From: Duganella sp. Root1480D1
GTDB lineage: Bacteria > Pseudomonadota > Gammaproteobacteria > Burkholderiales > Burkholderiaceae_D
Reading direction: 5' to 3'
DNA length: 64,000 bases
NCBI RefSeq assembly: GCF_001427305.1
Contig: NZ_LMFZ01000023.1
Span: forward strand, 388,349-452,348
Made by a program: the position numbers and the translations under genes. Position 1 is the stretch's first letter. Every line of letters begins with the position of its first letter. Below the pieces are notes generated by a model that was not told the origin of the DNA, did not search any database, and worked only from the letters and a program-made list of their open reading frames with translations. Positions 46,248 to 54,466 of the stretch are shown piece after piece.

Positions 46248-47006
46248 CTAGGGCTGGGCGCCGAAGCGCAAGGTGACGGAGCCACCGGCCGCTGCCACGA
46301 TTGGCTCCAGCCACAGGTATGCCGGCGGGTCACCGGTCCCCAGCCGCAGGCTGGCGCCATCGCTTGTGAACTCCAGTAAGCGCCCGCTGGCCGGGTCGAG
46401 CAGGCGCAGCGCGGGATCAACGCCGTTGCCCTTGTCCAGCAGGTAGCGCGCTTGTCCCGGCAGGTCGGCCAGCGGGCGCGCCGAGCGGCAATCCCATGGC
46501 GTGCCGGCGACATCCTGCGCGTGCTCGCCGGCCGGCACCACGCGCGCCGCGCTCACCTGCAGCAATTGGCCCGGCACCTCGCCTTCGCCGGCGATATTGA
46601 ACGCCGCGCGCAGGCAAATCGTCGCCGCTGCGGCTGCTGGCGCCTGGCAATGCAGCGTGAGGCAGCTCGCTTCGTCCAGGATATAGGTCGCCACCACGGC
46701 GTGCGGACCGGGACTGACCAGGCGCAGGCCGACGCTGGCGTCCTCCAACAGCGGCACTGCGTGCCAGGGCAGGCGGTGCAAGGCACGTCCCGGCGCGGGA
46801 AGCAAATGGATGCCGCAATCCGGCGCTTCGCCGTGCACGACGTTGGCGAGCCGGCCATTCCGGTCGGGTGCGTGGAGCCCGGCAATTGCACCGCCCAGCG
46901 TGCTGATCCGCACCTCCATCCCGTGACGGTTGGAAAGCGCAAAAATGAACAGCGGCAAACCCTCTGCCGTATGTCCCGCGTCCTCCTGCGTAATACTTAG
47001 TTCCAT
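46248..47006 (-). CDS. Aldose 1-epimerase-like protein, probably non-catalytic
   Basis: A 252-residue GalM-fold protein, shorter than the usual ~340. The N-terminus has LGGAIAGLHAPDRNG and the middle AAFNIAGEGEVPGQLLQVSA, where galactose mutarotases have HxYFNL and a second His. Both His positions are non-His here, which argues against mutarotation. WLEPI near the C-terminus retains a Glu. It may be a sugar-binding relative. Monocistronic; its start codon lies in the loop of an 8-bp inverted repeat. Confidence 0.65.
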   Translation of the reverse strand: MELSITQEDAGHTAEGLPLFIFALSNRHGMEVRISTLGGAIAGLHAPDRNGRLANVVHGEAPDCGIHLLPAPGRALHRLPWHAVPLLEDASVGLRLVSPGPHAVVATYILDEASCLTLHCQAPAAAAATICLRAAFNIAGEGEVPGQLLQVSAARVVPAGEHAQDVAGTPWDCRSARPLADLPGQARYLLDKGNGVDPALRLLDPASGRLLEFTSDGASLRLGTGDPPAYLWLEPIVAAAGGSVTLRFGAQP

Positions 47007-47017
47007 CTTCTAAGTAT
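46993..47017 (-). promoter_or_regulatory. Inverted repeat enclosing the GalM-like start codon
   Basis: ATACTTAG (46993-47000) and CTAAGTAT (47010-47017) are perfect 8-base arms around a 9-base loop that contains the ATG (47004-47006). In RNA this would put the start codon in a hairpin loop; in DNA it could be an operator. Confidence 0.5.
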
Positions 47018-47076
47018 ATTCAGCCACCCGGGATTTGATAAAATGGGTGTTTATTTCCCGTCGGCAAAATAAATAA

Positions 47077-48261
47077 ATGCAGGCATTGCAAATTTCCTCT
47101 CGTACAGCCCTTGCGCTAGGGGCCGCGCTATTAATTGCGTGTTTTTCCGCGCAGGCCGATGAGGTCGCAGATATCAATAAAATGATGCGCGGAGGGCAAT
47201 TGCCAGCCGCTTTGGCCAAGGTTGATGTTGCATTATCGCAACGGCCAAGGGATGCACAATTGCGATTTATTAAAGGGATGATATTGTCCGAACAGGGCAA
47301 AACTGCCGATGCAATTAATGTTTTCCAAAAACTGACGGAAGATTATCCGGAATTACCTGAGCCTTATAACAACCTGGCCGTGCTGCATGCATCGGCCGGC
47401 AATTACGATAAGGCCCGCGTTGCGTTGGAACGGGCGATCCGCACCAATCCAGCGTATGCCACCGCCCACGAAAACCTGGGCGATGTCTACGCAAAGCTGG
47501 CCAGCCAGTCTTATGACAAAGCCATGCAACTGGCCGATCCGAACCAGCAGCCACCGCAGAAGGCCAAGCTGGCAATGGTGCGGACGCTGACGCCGAAGGG
47601 CGGCGAGGCCGCGTCACCGCTGGCGGCAATCGCTGCAGCGTCGGCGCCGGCACCTGCCAAGACCGCCGCGCCGTCCTCGGCGCCGGCCCCGGTCATCGCG
47701 CAGGCGGCGCCTGCCCCGGTTCCGGCCCCTGCCCCCGCTCCGGCCAGGTTGCCTCCGGCGGCTGCAAAACCTGTCCCGCTTCCAGCACCGGCGCCCGCGC
47801 CGGTCCTGGCACAGGCCAAGCCAATCCCGACGGTTCCGCCGGCGGCGGCCCCGGCTCCAGCGCCGGCGGTACAATTGGCAAAGGCGGCGCCCAAAGCCGA
47901 GCAGGCCCGGAAAGAAGATGCCGATGGCACCGATGTCGTCAGGGCTGTCGAGAACTGGGCTAAAGCCTGGAGCGCACAGGACATGAAAGGCTACCTGAAC
48001 GCCTACGGCAGCAATTTCCAGACGCCGAAAGGCCAGAACCGCAAAGCCTGGGAAGCCGACCGTACCGCCCGCATCGAGGGCAAAGGCCATATCAAGGTGT
48101 CCGTCGAGGCGCCGCAAGTGACGGTCAATGGCAATACCGCGACCGTGAAATTCCGCCAGAAGTATGTGTCGGACCGCCTCAGCACCACCGGACGCAAGAC
48201 CCTGGTGCTGGAGAAGCAAGGCAAGAATTGGCTGATCAAGCAAGAGCAGTCGGGGGGCTGA
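47077..48261 (+). CDS. Exported TPR protein with Ala/Pro linker and NTF2-like C-terminus
   Basis: A 394-residue periplasmic protein. After a signal peptide (cleavage near AQA-DE, residue 27) come TPR repeats (30-155; PEPYNNLAVLHASAGNYDKARVALERAI), then an Ala/Pro linker of roughly 115 residues (178-290), then a C-terminal SnoaL/NTF2-like domain (300-394; VENWAKAWSAQDMKGYLNAYG). The long linker would span the periplasm or cell wall. Its stop overlaps the L,D-transpeptidase start. Both share a similar C-terminal domain, suggesting a joint role in peptidoglycan assembly. Confidence 0.78.
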   Translation: MQALQISSRTALALGAALLIACFSAQADEVADINKMMRGGQLPAALAKVDVALSQRPRDAQLRFIKGMILSEQGKTADAINVFQKLTEDYPELPEPYNNLAVLHASAGNYDKARVALERAIRTNPAYATAHENLGDVYAKLASQSYDKAMQLADPNQQPPQKAKLAMVRTLTPKGGEAASPLAAIAAASAPAPAKTAAPSSAPAPVIAQAAPAPVPAPAPAPARLPPAAAKPVPLPAPAPAPVLAQAKPIPTVPPAAAPAPAPAVQLAKAAPKAEQARKEDADGTDVVRAVENWAKAWSAQDMKGYLNAYGSNFQTPKGQNRKAWEADRTARIEGKGHIKVSVEAPQVTVNGNTATVKFRQKYVSDRLSTTGRKTLVLEKQGKNWLIKQEQSGG

Positions 48262-49487
48262 TGGAGATGTCGAAGCGAGCAAGTGCCAGCGCCGCTGCAG
48301 CGCTGCTGGCAGCATGCGCCCTGCTGACGCCAGCCGGTACCGGCATGGCCAAGTCCATTCATCCGGCCGAAGCCCCGCGCGCGCGCAAGGATGCGGAAAT
48401 CATGCTGCTCGAGATTTACCAGGACCTGCGCGCCAGCCAGCTTCAGGAAGCAATGGCCAAGGCCGATGCCCTGGTGCAGGCCTACCCGAATTTCCGCGTT
48501 GGCCACCTGATCCGCGGCGACCTGCTGCTGATGCACACCAAGCCGGTGGGCCAGCTCGGCGCCGGCGCCAGCGGCCCGGCCGACAAGCTGAAAGACTTGC
48601 GCGATGAAGCGCGCGTGCGCCTGCAAACCCTGGTGGCGCGTCCCGGCCCGGAGCTGGCGCCGCGCTCCGTACTACAGCTTCGCGCCGACATGCGCCATGT
48701 GCTGGTGGTCGACGCCACCCAATCGCGCCTGTACGTTTACCAGCACAACAACGGCGAGCTGAAACTGGTGACCGATTACTACGTCAGCCAGGGCAAGCTG
48801 GGCGTCGACAAGTTCCGCGAAGGCGACCAGAAAACCCCGCTCGGCGTGTACTACATTACCGGCCGCGTATCCGGCCCCAAGCTGCCCGACTTTTACGGCG
48901 CCAGCGCACTGCGCATCAATTACCCCAACGAGTGGGACCGGCTGAATGGCCGCAGCGGCGGCGGCATCTTCCTGCATGGCACGCCAGCCGATAATTACAG
49001 TCGCCCGCCCCTCGCCTCCGATGGCTGCGTGGTGCTGACCAATGACGATTTGCGCAAGCTGGAAGGCACGGTCGACATCGGCAAGACCCCGGTGGTGATT
49101 GCCGACCACCAGGAATTCATCAGCAAGGCCAAATGGGATAACGAACGCTTCACCGCGAACCGCCTGGTCGAATCCTGGCGCGCCGACCTGGTCAGCGCCG
49201 ACAGCAAGCGCCTGCTGAAGAACTATTCGGGCAAGTTCAAGTCGGCCAATGGCGAAGACCTGAAGACCTGGTATGAGAAGGACATGCGCCCCTTGGCCAG
49301 CGTGGCTGGACTCAGCGTGTCGCTCAGCGAAGTGACCATCTTCCGCTACCCAAGCCGCGACGACATGCTGGTCAGCACCTTTACCCTCGAGTCGAAGATC
49401 GGCAAGAACCGCTCCACCCAGCGCAAGCGCCAATACTGGGCGCGTGAAGGCAGCGAGTGGAAGATCATCTTCGAAAGCATGATCTGA
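48261..49487 (+). CDS. L,D-transpeptidase (YkuD family)
   Basis: A 408-residue periplasmic cross-linking or protein-anchoring enzyme. A signal peptide (to about 35) and a helical region precede the YkuD catalytic domain (about 145-285), with active-site His in IFLHGTPADN and nucleophile Cys in LASDGCVVL. The C-terminal 110 residues form an NTF2-like domain like that of the upstream TPR protein (FTLESKIGKNRSTQRKRQYW). The ATG at 48261 overlaps the previous stop in TGATG. Confidence 0.88.
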   Translation: MEMSKRASASAAAALLAACALLTPAGTGMAKSIHPAEAPRARKDAEIMLLEIYQDLRASQLQEAMAKADALVQAYPNFRVGHLIRGDLLLMHTKPVGQLGAGASGPADKLKDLRDEARVRLQTLVARPGPELAPRSVLQLRADMRHVLVVDATQSRLYVYQHNNGELKLVTDYYVSQGKLGVDKFREGDQKTPLGVYYITGRVSGPKLPDFYGASALRINYPNEWDRLNGRSGGGIFLHGTPADNYSRPPLASDGCVVLTNDDLRKLEGTVDIGKTPVVIADHQEFISKAKWDNERFTANRLVESWRADLVSADSKRLLKNYSGKFKSANGEDLKTWYEKDMRPLASVAGLSVSLSEVTIFRYPSRDDMLVSTFTLESKIGKNRSTQRKRQYWAREGSEWKIIFESMI

Positions 49488-50038
49488 AGATCCCCTTGCG
49501 CACGCAACTTCTCAGTTGCGCCGCACTGGCGGGCATCGCCATTGCCATCCTGCTGCTCCGGCAGGCGCCGCTCGCCGCATTGCTGCAGGCCGGCTGGCCG
49601 TGGTGGCAGCAAGGCCTGGCGGGCATTGCCATCGGGCTGCTTGCGGGCGGCACTTCAGCCCTGACCACGCTGCGCAAGCCAGATTCCGAAGCCGTGCAGC
49701 GCACTGCCGCCAGCTACGCGCGGCTCGACCTCAGTGGCTGGAATCCCTTATGGATATCGCTCGCCGCCGGCGTATCGGAAGAACTGCTGTTCCGTGCCGC
49801 GCTGCAGCCGCTGGCCGGGATCTGGGGCGCCAGCCTGCTGTTCCTGCTGGTGCACGCCGGCGCCTACGACTTCCGCCGCTTCGACCGGGCGGCCCTGTGG
49901 CAAGCCAGCGGCGTGTTCGGCATGGGCGTGCTGCTCGGCTTCGCCTTCGAGTACGCCGGCTTGCTATGCGTGATGATCGCCCATGCCATCGTCGACATCA
50001 TTGGCCTGTGCCTGGTTCGCCGGCTGGCCATGCGTTAA
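49457..50038 (+). CDS. CPBP-family intramembrane glutamic protease
   Basis: A 193-residue membrane protease of the CAAX/Abi (CPBP) group with about five hydrophobic segments. The catalytic motifs are present in order: SEELLFRAALQP (EExxxR), FLLVHAGAYDF (His) and MIAHAIVDI (HxxxD). The only upstream in-frame starts are rare codons: the GTG at 49457 lies inside the transpeptidase gene (31-base overlap), and a TTG a few codons later is possible. Last gene of the TPR-transpeptidase operon. The substrate is unknown. Confidence 0.78.
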   Translation: MEDHLRKHDLKIPLRTQLLSCAALAGIAIAILLLRQAPLAALLQAGWPWWQQGLAGIAIGLLAGGTSALTTLRKPDSEAVQRTAASYARLDLSGWNPLWISLAAGVSEELLFRAALQPLAGIWGASLLFLLVHAGAYDFRRFDRAALWQASGVFGMGVLLGFAFEYAGLLCVMIAHAIVDIIGLCLVRRLAMR

Positions 50039-50042
50039 CCCT

Positions 50043-51533
50043 TTACTGGAAGGCCACCTCGGCGAAACTGCGCAGTTTGCGGCTATGCAGCTTGTCCGAA
50101 CCTAGGCCGCGCAGCAATTCAAGCGCGCGGATGCCGATGCGCAGGTGCTGGTCGACGCGGTCGCGGTAGAACTGGTTGGCCATGCCTGGCAGCTTGATCT
50201 CGCCATGCAGCGGCTTGTCGCTGACGCACAGCAGCGTGCCGTAAGGGACGCGGAAGCGGAAGCCGTTGGCGGCAATGGTGGCACTTTCCATGTCCAGCGC
50301 CACCGCCCTGCTCTGGCTGAAGCGGCGCTCAGGGGTGCGCTGCGGCAGCAGCTCCCAATTGCGGTTGTCGGTACTGGCCACGGTACCGGTGCGCAGCACG
50401 CGCTTCAGGTCATGGCCGCCCAACCGAGTGACTTCCGCCACCGCCGATTCGATCGCCACCTGCACTTCGGCCAGGGCCGGAATCGGCACCCACAGCGGCA
50501 AATCCTCGTCCAGCACGTGGTCTTCACGCACATAGCCGTGGGCCAGCACATAGTCGCCCAGCTGCTGCGTATTGCGCAGGCCGGCGCAGTGGCCCAGCAT
50601 CAGCCAGGCATGCGGGCGCAGTACCGCGATGTGGTCGGTGGCGGTCTTGGCGTTGGCCGGGCCGACGCCGATATTCACCATGCTGATGCCGCTGCCGTCG
50701 GCGCGCACCAGGTGGTAGCCCGGCATCTGCGGCAGGCGTGGCGGCGCGGCGCCCAGGTCGTCGCCCGGCTGCATGGCGTGGCCGACGCGGCGCGTGACGA
50801 TATTGCCCGGTTCGACAAAGGCTACATAGCCGTCGCTGTCGGGGCTGGCCATCAGCTCATGGCCCAGGCGCACGAATTCGTCGATGTAGAACTGGTAGTT
50901 CGTGAACATGACGAAGTTCTGGAAATGCTCGGGCGAGGTGCCGGTGTAATGGCGCAGGCGCTGCAGCGAATAGTCGACGCGCGGCGCGGTGAACAGCGAC
51001 AAGGGCTGCGCCTCGCCGGGTGCAGCCTCGAATGTGCCGTTGGCGATGCCGTCGTCCATGGCCGCCAGGTTGGGCAGGTCGAAGACGTCGCGCATCAGCA
51101 GGCGGCGCTCGGCGCTCAGGCTGCCCTCGATGTGGTCGTGCTCAGCGAAGGAAAAGTGGATGGGAATCGGCTGCGAGCTGAGCCCTACTTCGATCTGCAT
51201 CTGCTGCTGGCCGTGGTTTTTCAACAGCAGCCGGAATTGTTCGGTGTAATAGCCTTCAAACAGGTCGGGGCGCGTCAGGGTTGTTTCGAAGGCGCCGGGG
51301 CCGGCGACAAAGCCGTAGGACAGGCGCGAATCGGCGCGCGCCACGGTTTCTGTCTGCACCCGGACATACGGGTAGCAGGCCCGCACGCGCTCGGTCGGCG
51401 TTTCGCCTTCGACAAAGCGCTGCAGCGATTCGCGCAGGAAGCGGATACTATCGTCATAAATTGCCCGGACCTGGGCCAGTGCTGCGGAAGGATCGTCAAA
51501 CATGCGGGGTGCTACGTGGGGACGGCTGAACAT
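50043..51533 (-). CDS. amn: AMP nucleosidase
   Basis: Cleaves AMP to adenine and ribose 5-phosphate, setting the adenylate pool and feeding purine salvage. At 496 residues it matches the Amn length. An N-terminal Amn-specific domain (RPHVAPRMFDDPSAALAQVRAIYDDS onward) precedes a nucleoside-phosphorylase-like catalytic domain with GVGPANAKTATDHIAVLRP, LGHCAGLRNTQQLGDYVLA and ALDMESATIAANGFRFRVPYGTLL, where the Asp/Glu bind ribose and base. AGGAG lies upstream of the ATG at 51533. A divergent TATAAT-containing gap separates it from the binding-protein gene. Confidence 0.93.
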   Translation of the reverse strand: MFSRPHVAPRMFDDPSAALAQVRAIYDDSIRFLRESLQRFVEGETPTERVRACYPYVRVQTETVARADSRLSYGFVAGPGAFETTLTRPDLFEGYYTEQFRLLLKNHGQQQMQIEVGLSSQPIPIHFSFAEHDHIEGSLSAERRLLMRDVFDLPNLAAMDDGIANGTFEAAPGEAQPLSLFTAPRVDYSLQRLRHYTGTSPEHFQNFVMFTNYQFYIDEFVRLGHELMASPDSDGYVAFVEPGNIVTRRVGHAMQPGDDLGAAPPRLPQMPGYHLVRADGSGISMVNIGVGPANAKTATDHIAVLRPHAWLMLGHCAGLRNTQQLGDYVLAHGYVREDHVLDEDLPLWVPIPALAEVQVAIESAVAEVTRLGGHDLKRVLRTGTVASTDNRNWELLPQRTPERRFSQSRAVALDMESATIAANGFRFRVPYGTLLCVSDKPLHGEIKLPGMANQFYRDRVDQHLRIGIRALELLRGLGSDKLHSRKLRSFAEVAFQ

Positions 51534-51565
51534 CGTGCTACTCCTTTCTGCGGGCTTCGTCCTAT

Positions 51566-51571
51566 TATAAT
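51566..51571 (+). promoter_or_regulatory. TATAAT 6 bases before the binding-protein ATG (readable on both strands)
   Basis: ATTATAAT is self-complementary in its core, so it can serve as -10 for the plus-strand gene (ATG 51578) and for amn on the minus strand. On the plus strand it ends 6 bases before the ATG with no ribosome site. Confidence 0.4.
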
Positions 51572-51577
51572 GGCAGC

Positions 51578-52321
51578 ATGTGGCAGAAATATTTAATCGG
51601 ATTGATTGCGGCAGGCGGCACGGCAAATGCGCTGGCAGATGCGCCGTTAACCGTAGCCTGGCGCGAGAAACCACCTTACTATTACTTTGACGAGAACAAG
51701 GTCGCGAAAGGCTTCATGCTGGAACGCGCCAAGCAGGTATTTGCAGCAGCCGGCGTGCCTGCGGTGTTCGTCAACGAGCCGCAAAAACGCATCTGGGCCA
51801 ATTTCAACCACGGCACCCCGAATTACTGTTCGATCAGTTGGTACCGCCTGCCCGAGCGCGAAGCCGTTGCGCAATATTCGCTGCCGGTGCATGCCGACCT
51901 GCCGCATGCCGTGCTGGCCGTGCCGGCGGTGGCGGACCGCATCAGGTCCCACCAGAACCTGAAAGCCCTGCTTTCGGATAAATCGCTGACGCTGGGCGTG
52001 ATCGATGGCGTTTCCTATGGTCCGGAACTCGATGCCCTGATCGCCAGCAGCAAGAACCGCATCATGCGGCGCACCGTGGAAACCTCGGCCATGTTCCGCA
52101 TGGTGGCATTCGGCCGCGCCGATTACCTGTTTGTCGATCGCGAAGACTGGAACTACCTGCGCCTCAAGTTCCCTGAACTGCAATCGCTGGTACTGATCGA
52201 TGTCGCCGACATGCCGCCCGGCCTGAAACGCCATATCGTCTGCAGCCGGGACGTGCCGCCTGAGACGATGGACCGCCTGAACCGCGCCATCCTGGCGCGC
52301 AACGATACGCCGCGCCGCTAG
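51578..52321 (+). CDS. Periplasmic solute-binding protein, SBP_bac_3-like
   Basis: A 247-residue exported binding protein. After a signal peptide (to about 21, NALA-DA) it shows TVAWREKPPYYYFDENKVAKGFMLERAKQVF, the lobe-1 pattern of amino-acid-type extracellular solute-binding proteins, and LTLGVIDGVSYG for lobe 2. No permease or ATPase genes adjoin it, so it may instead sense or scavenge a ligand. Such orphans are common in chemotactic beta-proteobacteria. Probably leaderless. Confidence 0.78.
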   Translation: MWQKYLIGLIAAGGTANALADAPLTVAWREKPPYYYFDENKVAKGFMLERAKQVFAAAGVPAVFVNEPQKRIWANFNHGTPNYCSISWYRLPEREAVAQYSLPVHADLPHAVLAVPAVADRIRSHQNLKALLSDKSLTLGVIDGVSYGPELDALIASSKNRIMRRTVETSAMFRMVAFGRADYLFVDREDWNYLRLKFPELQSLVLIDVADMPPGLKRHIVCSRDVPPETMDRLNRAILARNDTPRR

Positions 52322-52323
52322 CT

Positions 52324-52908
52324 TTATATTCCCTTGGCGCCGAGCACCTGCATGCGCTGGCGCCAGGCCGCCACCGCCACCGCATCCATCTTGCCGGCGC
52401 CGCCGACCAGCGTCTTGCGCACCGGCGCAATGCCGACGAAGTTCAGAATATTGCGCTCCAGCGATTTCAGGCTGTGGGCGCAGAAGTACCAGCGATAGAA
52501 CAGCGCCGGCATCCCCATCGTCACCACCACGCGTGCGCTGCGGCCGGCCAGCAGGCCCGCGTGCAGAGGGTTCCTGGCCTTGCTGTCCAGTGCAAAACCG
52601 GGGCGCGCCACCTGTTCCAGGAAGGCTTTCAGGCGAGCCGGCATGTCGCCCAGCCAGAGCGGATAGAAGATCGCGATATGCTGCGCACCGGCGATGCAGC
52701 GCTGGGCCGGGGCCAGCGCCGGCGGCACGTCGCCCTGCTCCCATTCATGGGCATTGGCCAGCAAGGGAAATTCCAGCATGGCCGGCGTGACCACCTCCAC
52801 CTGGTGGCCGGCTGCACGGGCAGCGCCGGCATAGGCCTCGGCCAGGGCATGGCACAGATGCCCGCCGGCCGGGTCGGGATGGCCCTGGATCACGAGGATC
52901 TTGCTCAT
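52324..52908 (-). CDS. NAD(P)H quinone oxidoreductase-like flavodoxin-fold protein
   Basis: A 194-residue flavoprotein of the MdaB/Kef-ancillary type. ILVIQGHPDPAGGHLCHAL (4-22) binds the FMN/FAD phosphate, IAIFYPLWLGDMPARLKAFLEQV is the conserved middle, and VVTMGMPALFYRWYF the third flavin loop. The start overlaps the phosphorylase stop (ATGA at 52905-52908), so the two are one operon. It probably reduces quinones or electrophiles; the link to nucleotide metabolism is unclear. Confidence 0.82.
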   Translation of the reverse strand: MSKILVIQGHPDPAGGHLCHALAEAYAGAARAAGHQVEVVTPAMLEFPLLANAHEWEQGDVPPALAPAQRCIAGAQHIAIFYPLWLGDMPARLKAFLEQVARPGFALDSKARNPLHAGLLAGRSARVVVTMGMPALFYRWYFCAHSLKSLERNILNFVGIAPVRKTLVGGAGKMDAVAVAAWRQRMQVLGAKGI

Positions 52909-54404
52909 GCGTCCTCCACCGTGACCAGGTTGCTTTGGGCTTCGGCGTATTCCAGCGCATAAGCCAGTTCGCCCGGCGTGTCGGCATGAATCGACAGGAT
53001 TGGCTGACCCACTTCGAGCCTGCTGCCAAGCGGCGCAAGGAAGCGCACGCCGGCGGCTGCGGCGCGCGGCGCACCGGCCAGCTTGGCCAGCGTGGCAAGC
53101 TTGCGGTTGTCGACGGCCACCACGCGGCCGGCATGGCGCGCATCCAGCACGTGGGTGCAGGCAGCAACCGGAGGCTGGCGCATGCCGCCCTGCGCGGCGC
53201 AGATGGCCTGGAACTTGGCCCAGGCGGCGCCCGAGTCCAGGGTTTGCGCGGCCAGCGCCATGCCTTCGCCGGGTGCGGCGCGGCCGCCCAGTTCCAGTAC
53301 GCCGGCGGCAAGTGCCAGGGCGCGCTGGCGCAAGTCCTGCGGCGCGTTGGGCGCGCCTTGCAGCACCGCCAGCACGTCCATCGCTTCCAGCGCCGGGCCG
53401 ATGCCGGCGCCGACCGGCTGGCTGCCGTCGCTGAGGATGCATTGCACCGCCAGGCCCAGCGCTCGGCCGGCGCCTTCCAGGCGCCCGGCAAGCTGGCTTG
53501 CGGCCTGTTCGGAGCGCACCTTGGCGGTACGGCCGACCGGAATGTCGATCAGCACGTGGCTGGCGCCGGCCGCCAGCTTTTTCGACAGTACCGAGGCAAC
53601 CAGCAAGCCATCGCTATCGAGTTCCAGCGGTCGTTCGACGCGAATCAGCACGTCGTCGGCCGGGCTCAGGGTCACGCTGCCGCCCCATACGATGCAAGCG
53701 CCCTCCTGCTGCACCACGCGGCGCATGGCGTCTATGCCGATGGCTACCGGCGCCAGCGTTTCCATGGTATCGGCCGTGCCGGCCGGCGACGTGATGGCGC
53801 GCGAAGAAGTCTTGGGCATGGTCATGCCGCAAGCTGCAACAATCGGCACCACCAGCAGCGTGGTGCGGTTGCCGGGCAGGCCGCCGACGCAGTGCTTGTC
53901 CACCACCACCTGGGGCGTCCAGTGCATGCGCTGGCCTGCCGCAGCCATGACGCGCGTCAGGGCGATGGTTTCCGCCAGGTCGAGGCGATTGCCCGAGCAG
54001 GCCGTGATGAAGCTGGAAAGGTGGATGTCCGGATAGCGGCCGCCGGCAATATCGGTAATGATGGCCTGCGCCGCCGCATCGTCCAGCGGCCGGCCGTGGA
54101 TCTTGCCGCGCACAGCGGCGAAGGAAGCCAGTGGCGCCGGGTGGCGCACGCTGACCGGGATGCCAGGCGTCGCAGCCAGCGCTTCCCAGGCCGCCTCGGA
54201 CAGGCCGATATCCTGCTCGTCCAGCAGGTCGCCATCGACCACGTTCAGCGTTGCGACGACGCTTTGCGCGCCGCATTGCAATTCAATGCGCGATTGCGCT
54301 TCAAAGCCTTCGGCGCGGCACACCTTGCAGTCGCGCCGCATATAAGCCACCGGTTGCTGGTAGGTGTCGATGCCAAGCCGCCTGGCACGTAATGCATATC
54401 CCAT
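52905..54404 (-). CDS. AMP/thymidine phosphorylase, archaeal AMPpase-type family
   Basis: A 499-residue nucleoside-phosphorylase class II protein. An N-terminal ~85-residue domain precedes the core, as in archaeal AMP phosphorylase and unlike E. coli DeoA. Core motifs are VVVDKHCVGGLPGNRTTLL (about 170-190), MPKTSSRAITSPAGTADTME (about 200-220) and LSDGSQPVGAGIGPALE. This fits the bacterial putative thymidine phosphorylase branch (TIGR02645 type). True substrates could be AMP or pyrimidine nucleosides; the nearby amn gene hints at nucleotide catabolism. AAAGGAG precedes the ATG. Confidence 0.82.
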   Translation of the reverse strand: MGYALRARRLGIDTYQQPVAYMRRDCKVCRAEGFEAQSRIELQCGAQSVVATLNVVDGDLLDEQDIGLSEAAWEALAATPGIPVSVRHPAPLASFAAVRGKIHGRPLDDAAAQAIITDIAGGRYPDIHLSSFITACSGNRLDLAETIALTRVMAAAGQRMHWTPQVVVDKHCVGGLPGNRTTLLVVPIVAACGMTMPKTSSRAITSPAGTADTMETLAPVAIGIDAMRRVVQQEGACIVWGGSVTLSPADDVLIRVERPLELDSDGLLVASVLSKKLAAGASHVLIDIPVGRTAKVRSEQAASQLAGRLEGAGRALGLAVQCILSDGSQPVGAGIGPALEAMDVLAVLQGAPNAPQDLRQRALALAAGVLELGGRAAPGEGMALAAQTLDSGAAWAKFQAICAAQGGMRQPPVAACTHVLDARHAGRVVAVDNRKLATLAKLAGAPRAAAAGVRFLAPLGSRLEVGQPILSIHADTPGELAYALEYAEAQSNLVTVEDA

Positions 54405-54466
54405 GGTCCACTCCTTTCGCCCAGCCTAAGCGATCCACCCGGTACCCGGAATGACCTGGATCAATT

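Noticed and set aside
47637-47950. Ala/Pro-coding GC repeats in the TPR gene as a possible regulatory repeat array
   Set aside because: The repetition is explained by the Ala/Pro linker of the protein; there is no exact DNA repeat unit or spacer pattern, so it is neither a CRISPR nor a VNTR that I can define.
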